Positions 8,610 through 16,198 of a DNA stretch of 48,480 nt are shown here, in pieces. A program made the translations under genes and the position numbers. Position 1 is the stretch's first letter. Each line of letters starts with the position of its first letter. The stretch is from NCBI GenBank assembly GCA_030524175.1, contig JAUNHC010000040.1, positions 1 through 48,480 on the forward strand, read 5' to 3'. Under the pieces are notes generated by a model. That model was not told where the DNA came from. It made no database searches and worked only from the letters and a program-made list of their open reading frames with translations. This DNA is from Eubacteriales bacterium. GTDB taxonomy: Bacteria > Bacillota > Clostridia > Lachnospirales > Lachnospiraceae.

Positions 8610-8837
8610 TTACTCGCCCTCTGTACTCTCTCCGTCATCCAGTTCCGGCAGCCCGGCTATGGATGTTGCAATTGACAACACCCCGGCCAGTGCGGTTGTT
8701 GATACTACCACAGCCCAATCAACACCTGTGATCATGGTTGTGGTTCCGACCGTTGCCACGAAGGTTTGTGCCATTGTCTTTACTGCCCTTACTCCTGCTG
8801 CCTTCCACCATTTCTTCCAATCTCTTTTTTCCTTCAT
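8610..8837 (-). CDS. Holin, r1t/phi-LC3 type
   Basis: 75 residues: a charged N-terminus (MKEKRDWKKWWKAAG), two hydrophobic segments (MAQTFVATVGTTTMITG and VDWAVVVSTTALAGVLSIAT) and an acidic C-terminus (ELDDGESTEGE). This matches small phage holins that form the membrane hole releasing endolysin. It sits directly upstream of the endolysin, as usual. Family subtype is from memory. Confidence 0.85.
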   Translation of the reverse strand: MKEKRDWKKWWKAAGVRAVKTMAQTFVATVGTTTMITGVDWAVVVSTTALAGVLSIATSIAGLPELDDGESTEGE

Positions 8838-8841
8838 AACT

Positions 8842-9132
8842 TTATTCCTCTCTTTCTATCCCATCGATCCGATGGTGTGCAGATTTTGTTGACTGCTCCA
8901 CGATGATCATCCGTTCTGTGAGTCCCTGTACGTCCTTTTTAACTGCCGTCATATCATATTTGATATCCCGGACATCTCCGGCTATGGTATCCAGTTTGAC
9001 ATTGATTGTGGCGCTTTCCACGGCTTTTTTCTCGGCATCTGAGGTATCGGCCCTTTTTGTGCTTTTGAGTCCAAAAAATACCGCAAAGGAAGCAGATACC
9101 AAACTGATCAATAACGCTATTTCAATAGTCAC
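8842..9132 (-). CDS. XhlA-like membrane protein, holin-associated
   Basis: 96 residues from GTG 9132, chosen because AAAGGAGC lies just upstream; the same frame could start further upstream without a better site. It has one N-terminal membrane segment (EIALLISLVSASFAVFFGL) and a long coiled coil (INVKLDTIAGDVRDIKYDMT...LTERMIIVEQS), the layout of hemolysin XhlA-like phage proteins that help lysis. Its start overlaps the end of the 31-aa ORF upstream. Confidence 0.75.
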   Translation of the reverse strand: MTIEIALLISLVSASFAVFFGLKSTKRADTSDAEKKAVESATINVKLDTIAGDVRDIKYDMTAVKKDVQGLTERMIIVEQSTKSAHHRIDGIEREE

Positions 9133-9217
9133 GCCTGCAGCTCCTTTCTCCGGCTTTGCGCCGGCGCAATTCATCCCATAAAAATAAGACCGTCTCCGGT
9201 CTCGCTCTGATCTCCAT
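9122..9217 (-). CDS. Small basic 31-aa ORF
   Basis: Starts at ATG 9217 after AGGAGGCATAAAG, a very strong ribosome binding site, and ends at TGA 9122, overlapping the start of the XhlA-like gene. The protein is basic (LRRRKAGERSCRRDY). Its codons contain one copy of the palindrome TTGCGCCGGCGCAA (9156-9169). May serve mainly for translational coupling. Function unknown. Confidence 0.5.
   Translation of the reverse strand: MEIRARPETVLFLWDELRRRKAGERSCRRDY
9156..9169. repeat. Dispersed palindrome TTGCGCCGGCGCAA, copy 1
   Basis: Perfect 14-bp palindrome inside the 31-aa ORF of the lysis module. See the finding on the family of five sites. Confidence 0.8.
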
Positions 9218-9228
9218 CTTTATGCCTC

Positions 9229-9402
9229 CTATGCACGGTACAATTTATCGCAGTTCATACAAGGTTCCTGCCCTTCCGGAATATGAAAGTGTCTGCAGTC
9301 CTCACACTGATCCGATTCCCGGCAATGCCTCTTACATGGGCCGCCATATCTTCCGCAGATGCCTCTATGGTTGTGGGCGCACTCGTGATTATTCTGTAAC
9401 AA
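9229..9402 (-). CDS. Cys/His-rich 57-aa protein
   Basis: Reads from TTG 9402, 9 bp after AGGAGG, to TAG 9229. It has eight Cys and six His in 57 residues (HECAHNH, ICGRYGGPCKRHC, DQCEDCRHFH, PCMNCDKLY), so it should fold around zinc. It overlaps the end of the XkdX-like gene. The spacing of Cys pairs and the strong ribosome binding site support a real gene despite the TTG start. Function unknown. Confidence 0.6.
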   Translation of the reverse strand: MLQNNHECAHNHRGICGRYGGPCKRHCRESDQCEDCRHFHIPEGQEPCMNCDKLYRA

Positions 9403-9517
9403 TATACTCTGCCTCCTCCTGGGTAATCGTTCCAGCCTGCATCATGGAGTCAATTTTTTCATCTCCCACTTTGCCGGCCCGGTACAGTCTCTTTAAACTC
9501 TCAATAAGCATCCTCAT
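9389..9517 (-). CDS. XkdX-like small tail-region protein
   Basis: 42 residues (MRMLIESLKRLYRAGKVGDE, ITQEEAEYIV) after AAGGAGG. The helix plus E-E-AEYI ending is typical of the XkdX family found between tail-fibre and lysis genes of Firmicutes phages. Molecular role unknown. Confidence 0.8.
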   Translation of the reverse strand: MRMLIESLKRLYRAGKVGDEKIDSMMQAGTITQEEAEYIVTE

Positions 9518-9954
9518 AATAAGCCTCCTTCCATTAATTCCAGCGTGAAGCTGTCAATCAATTGGTGATCGTGTGCAAGCTGCTCTAAGGTAGGTTCACC
9601 GGCGCTGTCGTAATTAAGATACTTATCCAAGTCAGCCAATATTTCCTCTTCGGTCAACTCGTAGACTGTTCGGAATTGGTTTCCGTCATACTGGTAGAGG
9701 ATATTCCCTGTTGGTAGTTCTGGCACTTCTGGTTCCGGCTGTTCTGGTTCTGGTGCTTCCGGTTCTTCGGGCGCCTCCGCCGGATCTTCTATGGCTGCTT
9801 CTTCTACTGGCGGTTCTGGATTTTCCGGAATTGGCATTGTTAGCGGCTCCACGATCACCTGCTCGTTGGTTAGCACCGTTACATCCCGTTTCCCGTCCGG
9901 GAGGAGAGTCACTGTCACTGGTGGCATTTTTGAGGTATACAACATTTTTTCCAT
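9514..9954 (-). CDS. Hypothetical protein with Pro/Glu-rich linker
   Basis: 146 residues from ATG 9954 (AAGGAG 9 bp upstream). A folded-looking N-terminus (PVTVTLLPDGKRDVTVLTNE) is followed by a strongly acidic Pro/Glu repeat (residues 45-82, EPEAPEPEQPEPEVPE) and a C-terminal part (QYDGNQFRTVYELTEEEIL). It overlaps 269 bp of the reverse transcriptase reading frame. No catalytic motif. Its position between tail/DGR and lysis genes suggests a virion or assembly accessory. Confidence 0.75.
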   Translation of the reverse strand: MEKMLYTSKMPPVTVTLLPDGKRDVTVLTNEQVIVEPLTMPIPENPEPPVEEAAIEDPAEAPEEPEAPEPEQPEPEVPELPTGNILYQYDGNQFRTVYELTEEEILADLDKYLNYDSAGEPTLEQLAHDHQLIDSFTLELMEGGLL

Positions 9955-11077
9955 TGCTTATCATCTCCTTGCATAATTTATTGATCTCATCTGCTTTGTT
10001 CCGCTTTCTCCAGTGCTTACACTGGGCGTTGGTCAGCCATCCACTCAAGCTGACGATACGTTTTGCCTGCCTTTTTGTGATTTTCCCAGTCTTTTTGACC
10101 GTAGTTATGGCCTTGCGGTATCTCCGAAAGATACGCGGCCGAACGATAAATTTGTCCCTGGATGCTATAAATCCCATCATATCAATGTAGCCTGTGCGCA
10201 GGTCAATATACTCATCACCGGACTTGATCTTGATCTCCAGGTTGTCCCAGCACCACGATCGGAATTCCTTGACCGCTAGTTTAAGGTCTTTTAGGCTCGT
10301 GGCAATAAACAGAATATCATCCATGAATATCATCACATGCATGACCAGCCTTACGCGCACGGCCAATCCATCCCGGCGCTTACGGGTTTTATAGAGCCGT
10401 TCGGTCGCATGGTGATAGGCAAATGACATATACAAGTTTGCAAGATACTGGCTTAAGTATGATCCGATTGACAGACCTACTTCAAAGGTATCAATCAGCG
10501 CAAACACCAATTTCAACAGCAGGCGATTGTTCACATACCGTTTTAATATCGCTTTCAGTTTGCGTATATTGATATTCTCATAATAATGGCGTGCATCGCC
10601 TTTCCATGCGTATCGCATCTTGCGGTTGCTTATCCACTTTTTGACTGTTTTTGCCCCTGACAGCGGGCCTTTATTTTTCAGCGATGCGAACTGATAGTAT
10701 CCTATCTTTTTCCGCAGCAGTTCTTCCAGGCCGATCACCGCAACGTAATCGTAGAGCTGCTGCTTGATATTCTGGATTCCGATACGGCGGAGCTTGTCAT
10801 TCTCTCTGCGCCATGTGTACCAGATGGATTTCCAGACAAAGCGTTCGTTCCGGATTTCTTCCTGCATCCCATCAATGATCGTTTCAATGATTCCATTGAA
10901 CATCCAGCATTGATGCGATTTTGCGATATCTTTTAAAAACTGGTATGGCAACCCCGAATAATCCCGGAATATCTGCAATGTATCCCGGCGGCCCATCTTA
11001 TCCTCCAGACATTGGCGAACCGCTGAGGATATTAAATCTCTATCTGTTATATCAACGTTTTTACAGTATTTTTTCAT
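9686..11077 (-). CDS. DGR reverse transcriptase
   Basis: About 463 residues from ATG 11077 (an upstream start at 11152 is possible; neither has a clear ribosome binding site). RT motifs: DARHYYENINI (first catalytic Asp), GSYLSQYLANLYM with the SQ that marks diversity-generating retroelement RTs, and FMDDILFIATS (FxDD in place of YxDD). It copies the template repeat with errors at adenines and directs the cDNA into the variable repeat. It lies directly downstream of the template repeat and target gene. No Avd-like accessory gene is visible. The last 89 codons overlap the Pro/Glu-rich gene and encode an Arg/Ser/Gly-rich tail that may be only a by-product of overlap. Confidence 0.93.
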   Translation of the reverse strand: MKKYCKNVDITDRDLISSAVRQCLEDKMGRRDTLQIFRDYSGLPYQFLKDIAKSHQCWMFNGIIETIIDGMQEEIRNERFVWKSIWYTWRRENDKLRRIGIQNIKQQLYDYVAVIGLEELLRKKIGYYQFASLKNKGPLSGAKTVKKWISNRKMRYAWKGDARHYYENINIRKLKAILKRYVNNRLLLKLVFALIDTFEVGLSIGSYLSQYLANLYMSFAYHHATERLYKTRKRRDGLAVRVRLVMHVMIFMDDILFIATSLKDLKLAVKEFRSWCWDNLEIKIKSGDEYIDLRTGYIDMMGFIASRDKFIVRPRIFRRYRKAITTVKKTGKITKRQAKRIVSLSGWLTNAQCKHWRKRNKADEINKLCKEMISNGKNVVYLKNATSDSDSPPGRETGCNGANQRAGDRGAANNANSGKSRTASRRSSHRRSGGGARRTGSTRTRTAGTRSARTTNREYPLPV

Positions 11078-11259
11078 CGTTTCTATCGTCGAAGGAGTTT
11101 CGGCTTTTCTACTAATCCCGGCATGCCCCAATTCGGGCATGTCCCTACTCACGCCGCCGCGTTTTCGGTCCCCTGCTCTTTCTTATTTAAGTGTTGTTTT
11201 ACAACAATCCCCTTTTCGGGGACGGAATGACGTGCTATACAATAATAAAAATAGAAATA

Positions 11260-11351
11260 CAAACCGCGTAGTTCCACCTGGCGTTCGAGAGGCCGTTCCT
11301 GCCATTCAGGTAAGACAAACCAGCATTCGCACCGTTCCTGAGGTTCCCGCG
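11260..11351 (-). repeat. DGR template repeat (TR)
   Basis: 92 bp nearly identical to 11537-11628. In coding orientation it would read NLRNGANAGLSYLNGRNGL..., rich in AAC codons as in known TRs. Of 19 adenines on this strand, 8 are replaced in the variable copy; only one other difference exists (T to C, silent). It lies in the non-coding gap between the target gene and the RT gene. Confidence 0.95.
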
Positions 11352-11433
11352 CGCACGTCAAGCCCTAGTGAGGATAAAATCCGCACTTTTATCGCTTGCT
11401 ATTTTCTTACAGTTTCAAAATCATAGGTAGCAT

Positions 11434-11523
11434 GTTCTGCTACGGCTAAGCCGCAGCAGAACTAATTAAAGCCCTGTAGAGGGGAAGCCCCCTCTTGCTT
11501 CGCAATTCACCCCTAGCAGGGCT
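11434..11523. other. Two hairpins downstream of the variable repeat
   Basis: A hairpin at 11434-11462 has a 13-bp stem (one G-T) and a 3-nt loop. A larger inverted repeat at 11470-11523 has AGCCCTG / CAGGGCT ends. DGRs carry hairpin or cruciform elements just after the variable repeat that help target recognition; the second could also terminate the tail transcript. The assignment is by position. Confidence 0.65.
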
Positions 11524-11529
11524 TCGGAC

Positions 11530-13062
11530 TTAAACGCAAACCGCGCAGTTCCACCAGGCGATCGAGAGGCCGTTCCCGCCATTCAGGAAGGACAAACCAG
11601 CATTCGCACCGCTCCCGAGGCTCCCGCGTGATAAGTGTTCTCTCAATCCAATGCTGTCACCACCAAAATAATACCGGTCGCCTGTACCGGATGCACTACC
11701 ATTTCCGATGGTCCGGATCATATGCGCACCAGTTTCCAGGTCTACATTTATTTCTCCGATCCAAATATCAGCCGAACCAGTGCTCGTGAACTCACCAATC
11801 TTTTTCCAGGTGTTCTGGAATGTAGCAAGGTCAGTTGTATAATCAGCTCCTGCTTTGGCGTAAAATATGGTCTTTTCGGCGGTCTCCTTATACATGACCT
11901 CATTACTGGATACCATGTAAGCACCGATGCTATCTTCCACGCCCTGAAGTTTATAGGAATGTCTATTATCCGTATTCGAAGTCATGGAGCCATCATTTCC
12001 CAGCACAGAATCCGTCTGGCCGGAATACAACGGCATGGTCGATATGTAAGAGGTGGCGGTCACTATCATGGATGGCGCATCTACGTATACTCTGCTGTAG
12101 GTAGCGTCAACCGCCTCTACCTTTGTGATCATCACCTTGTCAGCAAGATTGCGCATATAAGCATTGCCGCGGTCAATGTTCGTATTGGCAACGGGATCGC
12201 CAATTGACACCACACTGCCAATCAGGAAATTTGCAGCCTGGGCCTTGGTCAGCACCACATAATTCCCTGTAGATGCCTGGGAGACTTTGTACTGGTAGCT
12301 GTAATTGGTATATCCGGCAAATATCTTTTGGCTGGATGATGTGGCGTATTTGATCCGCAGCATCGTGATCAGGAAAATACTTCGCTCAGATCCGGAACCC
12401 GTATAGCCGGCTCCTTTCTTTTGCATAGCTGTGCGGAGCGATTGATAGGAAGTAAAGTTGCTTACCGGCAGCCCAGAGGAAGAGTAAAATACCCCGTCAA
12501 TCGTGCCGGCGTAATACTTGGTTATGATTCCATACGGCAGAGGATTGCCCTTGGCATCTTTACAGTGCGGCATCAGTACAAGTCCCAGTTCCGGGTGTGG
12601 AGAGTCGGACAGATGCCAGATCTCTCCGTCTGATACCTGCTGAATCCCATAATATAAGGGCGGTGTCAGTACACCAACATCTACCTTGCCGGTGCGGCTG
12701 AATCCGCCCTGTCCATCTATATAGGTAGGGATTTTTACCCCTGCGTCATTGACAATAAAGTTGCAGTCCGTAAACCAGAATGCATTGTATGGTGCAAAGT
12801 CATCGCGGCCTTTCACAGTGTCCGTGGACGGTTCGCAGGTTTTCCCTACAGAATCATTAAGACGTTCTCCGATGACCGTATCTGATACGGACTGCTTATA
12901 AAATTTGGTGCTAAATACCTCTCCTGTGGCCCTGGAAGAAAAGTAGGCTCCCCAGTCCAGCGACTGTGCATTAAATATACCGGCATCTATCCGGCGTGTG
13001 TAATCCAGGATCTTATCCAGGGTGGGCTTGTCAGCGATTTGTAATACTTTGTTCCGTTTCAT
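11530..13062 (-). CDS. DGR target: variable receptor-binding tail protein
   Basis: 510 residues. The N-terminus (KVLQIADKPTLDKILDYTRR) probably attaches to the tail. The C-terminal part (RYYFGGDSIGLR...NGLSIAWWNCAVCV) is the C-type-lectin-like fold used by DGR target proteins, with the variable residues clustered in the last 32 positions. It should be the host-receptor adhesin whose binding surface the retroelement diversifies. It is preceded by the large tail fibre gene (2-bp gap). Confidence 0.9.
   Translation of the reverse strand: MKRNKVLQIADKPTLDKILDYTRRIDAGIFNAQSLDWGAYFSSRATGEVFSTKFYKQSVSDTVIGERLNDSVGKTCEPSTDTVKGRDDFAPYNAFWFTDCNFIVNDAGVKIPTYIDGQGGFSRTGKVDVGVLTPPLYYGIQQVSDGEIWHLSDSPHPELGLVLMPHCKDAKGNPLPYGIITKYYAGTIDGVFYSSSGLPVSNFTSYQSLRTAMQKKGAGYTGSGSERSIFLITMLRIKYATSSSQKIFAGYTNYSYQYKVSQASTGNYVVLTKAQAANFLIGSVVSIGDPVANTNIDRGNAYMRNLADKVMITKVEAVDATYSRVYVDAPSMIVTATSYISTMPLYSGQTDSVLGNDGSMTSNTDNRHSYKLQGVEDSIGAYMVSSNEVMYKETAEKTIFYAKAGADYTTDLATFQNTWKKIGEFTSTGSADIWIGEINVDLETGAHMIRTIGNGSASGTGDRYYFGGDSIGLREHLSRGSLGSGANAGLSFLNGGNGLSIAWWNCAVCV
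11537..11628 (-). repeat. DGR variable repeat (VR)
   Basis: The last codons of the target gene, ending 5 bp before its stop codon. Compared with the template, the eight adenine changes are all amino-acid changing: N to S, R to G, N to S, Y to F, R to G, N to I, R to W, Y to C. The GC-rich end next to the stop, shared with the template, would be the initiation-of-mutagenic-homing region. Confidence 0.95.
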
Positions 13063-13063
13063 T

Positions 13064-15391
13064 TTATTCCTCCTCTATTTCATATACGGTCAGCAGTCCA
13101 TTTTCCATGCCTAACACACACTCTGCGCCTGTAGTGGCATCCACCATAATGCCGTCTGACCTATCCATGTAACCAGACAGCAGATATCCTCCGGCGGCTT
13201 GTTTTGCGACATCAACGGTAATATCCGGTTTGAGCGGGTCGTTGGTGTACATATAGGTGAGGTCATCAGCAGAGCGCAGGTTGTGTAAGGGTGACTGGTC
13301 GGCAAATGGCTCAAAGTATGGGGTCGCAATCTCGAAAACAACCGTAAGGGGATTGTTTTTTAAATGAGTATTCCACAAGGATGTGTCTTTTGTGTTATAC
13401 GCTTCATCATAAACCATAATCCTCCCAGCATCGTCTACGGAAATTCCTTGCTTACACAAATAAGTATCATTTGCTGACATCGCGGAATAGCAATCAGAAT
13501 ATATCCTTGCCTTAACGCTAACAGCAACATTCTCCACTCTATTCATGTACTTTAATATTTTTTTCCTGAACACACCAGTAGTATTTGTAACCTCATATTC
13601 CCATCCTTCATCCGCGCTACCATCGAATACTACCATTTGATTCGTTCTCATCACGCCCCACAACACCCTATGCGCCACAGATGTATTCCCGTTAGCATCC
13701 ACATAGGATTCCCCGGGCTGTACACAGCAGATTTTGTCTCCTGAATAGAGAGGGGAGGCAAGTGGAATAGTGATGTCGGAGTGGTGGTAAGGGGTGTATG
13801 GAGTGGCGGTGTCGCCAAGTTCAATCTGCATATTTACGTTTTTCGTATTGTCCAATGAAATACTGGCTTCTTTATTTGTTTTGTCCGCAAATACAGGCGC
13901 AATGTACATATCATATTCCGCTGAAAGTGTAAACGTACCAGATTTCCATATTTGATCCCAGGCATGGCCTCCATTCAAATCAAGTTGGATAATCCCATAT
14001 TCAAATGGAACACTTGTATTATACGAAAATGTTACTTTTTGACCTTTCTTCAGAAAAATTCTTTGGTCTGTTGATATGCGGATATCCTGCGCACTTCCAT
14101 TCCAATCGCCTTTCCTCCACTCGTTTTTAAACAGATTTTTTCCCTGACATTTCACCTTCAGCACAGGCGCCTGAGTGCACGCCTGAAACCCTGGTTTATT
14201 TGTGCCTTTATATATCTGAGGGTAGACAGTTCGTGGGGTAAATGTTAACCCCGTACTGATATAAAAGCCTAACCTTATATAAAAATCAGATGCATTGATT
14301 ATCTCACTTGTGATATTCCAGGGAGTCGTATATGCCGTAGACAAAACTCCATTATGCCAAGCACCATTATAATATGCATCCACATAAAATGATGGATGCA
14401 GCATATCGCCGTGGCTGATACCGTATTTCCCGGAAGAGTTAAACATCTTTAGGGTTTCTGCGTGCGTGTATGTTTTACTAAAAGCTACGTTTGCTTTTTT
14501 ATCGTATGTCCCGGAAAATGTAAAGCTGCCGTCTCCATTGTTCGTGCAGACAATCCCATTTGCTGACTGGGATGGAATATCGGCAAAGTTAAAACAGTTT
14601 CTATTTTCACCCACTGTCCAAATATCCTGTGGGTAATCCGGGCTTGGGCTTGGTTTGCCTCCGGTGTAGGGTTCCCAATCCCCATTTCCATCCTGGTACA
14701 TGATAGGTTTAATTGTTTCGCTCTCAATTATTGTGTTGGGCGGTGCGTAGAATACTACCTGTACAAGAAACCCATCCGAATCAATTATTTCTTGAGTCAA
14801 ATCATACTCAAAATTATTTGTAAGCGTCCGTATAATGCTTTGCTTATTTTCAATTTGTACCGTAAATGTTGGCGTTGTTTTTTGTATTCCGTTTCCCAGC
14901 TTACACTTTAATTTTCCGGCTTTAAATAATTTTATGGCTGTTGAATTTTCGATTATGTATCTAACATCAAAAGTGCTTTGCAATGTACCACTTCCAGTTA
15001 TCGTAAAGCTTCCATCGCCATTATTTGTAAGCGTTGCTCCACCAGCACTTTTAGTCGGTATTCTATCTGCATTAAATAACTGCGCCCCAGTCGTCTGCAC
15101 CTGCTCCGTCTTCCCTGTAATCTCCTTGATCACCACAGGAGCAGAAACCGTAGGGCTGCAGGTATGCTCTGCGGCGTCCGTATATTCCGCTACTAAATCC
15201 GTCATGCCATCAACTCCCCGGGGGATACCGAAGTCCAGGACGGCATTTTCGGTAGTCCCGGTATTGGTAACGGTCGCTGCGGTACCGGGCTGCAGAGTAG
15301 ATACCTTCCCTACTTTCATTGTGCCGGACGGACCTTGTTTGCCCTGTTCTCCGATGGGGCCAACTACTTTTCCAATATTAATTTTTGCCAT
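13064..15391 (-). CDS. Tail fibre protein
   Basis: 775 residues. It begins with a collagen-like segment (VGPIGEQGKQGPSG) and contains two copies of a module with a TNNGDGSF(T)(I/F)(T/S)G core (near residues 120 and 285), followed by beta-rich regions with PSPDYPQDIWTVGE and KCQGKNLF motifs common in Firmicutes phage tail fibres. The C-terminus (VDATTGAECVLGMENGLLTV) resembles other phage fibre ends. It likely extends the adsorption apparatus. A repeated beta module suggests carbohydrate binding (inference). Confidence 0.85.
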   Translation of the reverse strand: MAKINIGKVVGPIGEQGKQGPSGTMKVGKVSTLQPGTAATVTNTGTTENAVLDFGIPRGVDGMTDLVAEYTDAAEHTCSPTVSAPVVIKEITGKTEQVQTTGAQLFNADRIPTKSAGGATLTNNGDGSFTITGSGTLQSTFDVRYIIENSTAIKLFKAGKLKCKLGNGIQKTTPTFTVQIENKQSIIRTLTNNFEYDLTQEIIDSDGFLVQVVFYAPPNTIIESETIKPIMYQDGNGDWEPYTGGKPSPSPDYPQDIWTVGENRNCFNFADIPSQSANGIVCTNNGDGSFTFSGTYDKKANVAFSKTYTHAETLKMFNSSGKYGISHGDMLHPSFYVDAYYNGAWHNGVLSTAYTTPWNITSEIINASDFYIRLGFYISTGLTFTPRTVYPQIYKGTNKPGFQACTQAPVLKVKCQGKNLFKNEWRKGDWNGSAQDIRISTDQRIFLKKGQKVTFSYNTSVPFEYGIIQLDLNGGHAWDQIWKSGTFTLSAEYDMYIAPVFADKTNKEASISLDNTKNVNMQIELGDTATPYTPYHHSDITIPLASPLYSGDKICCVQPGESYVDANGNTSVAHRVLWGVMRTNQMVVFDGSADEGWEYEVTNTTGVFRKKILKYMNRVENVAVSVKARIYSDCYSAMSANDTYLCKQGISVDDAGRIMVYDEAYNTKDTSLWNTHLKNNPLTVVFEIATPYFEPFADQSPLHNLRSADDLTYMYTNDPLKPDITVDVAKQAAGGYLLSGYMDRSDGIMVDATTGAECVLGMENGLLTVYEIEEE

Positions 15392-15400
15392 GTTATCCTC

Positions 15401-16198
15401 CTAACTATCTGGGGTAATCCAATAGGCATACCCCTCTGAATCTATCTCAAACTGAGGTGGAGTGGTTGCATCCGAGTAATAAACATACAGGTCTTCACCT
15501 TCTATGCCCAGCGTAAAAAGACCATTCGCCGGAATGGTAATTCCATTGCTGCCAGCCGGCCCCGGAGGACCGTTCAGCTCTCCCTTGTTTAATTTCTCTT
15601 CCACCGTGTTTGCTACAGAGTTTGCATTACCTGCCGCCGCTGTTGCCTGTGCAGCCGCTTCATTGGCCCGCTCCTTGGAGTCGCCTATGGACTGCACAGC
15701 CTCGGTAACAGATTTGGCTTGTTCCTTGGCGGCTTCGGCGCGTTTGGATTCCGCGGTTACTCTGGCTGTTTCCGCGGATACCCTGGAGGTTTCAGCCGAT
15801 GTCCGGGATGCCTCAGCTGATACCCTAGCAGTTTCAGCGGATTTCCTGGCATTCTCAGCAACCACCCTGCTTGACTCTGCCGATGCTCTTGCAGTTTCAG
15901 CAGATTTCCGGGAGGATTCAGCCGTTACCCTTGCTTTTTCCGCAAGCCCTACCTCTTCTGCAACGGCATCCAGGCGGGAGGATAGTTCATCAGTGATCTC
16001 TCCGAGTGCATTATAGATTTCACTCTTGAGATCTTCTTTGGTCATCAATCTTCGACAGTCACCAGGCGCCACCGTAAAGTAGATACTCTTCCCGGAGGCC
16101 ACGTTCGGGTCGCCACCCAGGACAATCGCAAGCTCTCCCGCCTGCATACGGTCCATGTCGAAATCTTCATACATGCCGCGTCTCATATTAATCGCCAT
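15401..16198 (-). CDS. Tail/baseplate fibre with heptad repeats
   Basis: 265 residues from ATG 16198 (GGAGG 8 bp upstream). The N-terminus (RGMYEDFDMDRMQAGELAIV) is the conserved baseplate-binding part seen in BppU-like proteins. Residues about 90-165 are a run of 7-residue repeats (xARVSAE / xSRTSAE), predicted to form a trimeric coiled coil. A collagen-like piece (GPPGPAGSNG) and a small beta domain end the protein. It overlaps the upstream tail protein gene by 11 bp. Confidence 0.85.
   Translation of the reverse strand: MAINMRRGMYEDFDMDRMQAGELAIVLGGDPNVASGKSIYFTVAPGDCRRLMTKEDLKSEIYNALGEITDELSSRLDAVAEEVGLAEKARVTAESSRKSAETARASAESSRVVAENARKSAETARVSAEASRTSAETSRVSAETARVTAESKRAEAAKEQAKSVTEAVQSIGDSKERANEAAAQATAAAGNANSVANTVEEKLNKGELNGPPGPAGSNGITIPANGLFTLGIEGEDLYVYYSDATTPPQFEIDSEGYAYWITPDS

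Noticed and set aside
11149-11361. 70-codon ORF across the DGR template repeat
   Set aside because: It reads the template in a frame different from that of the variable repeat, has no ribosome binding site and is explained by the repeat itself.
15504-16016. Plus-strand 170-codon ORF opposite the heptad-repeat fibre gene
   Set aside because: It is the antisense shadow of the 21-bp repeats of the fibre gene.
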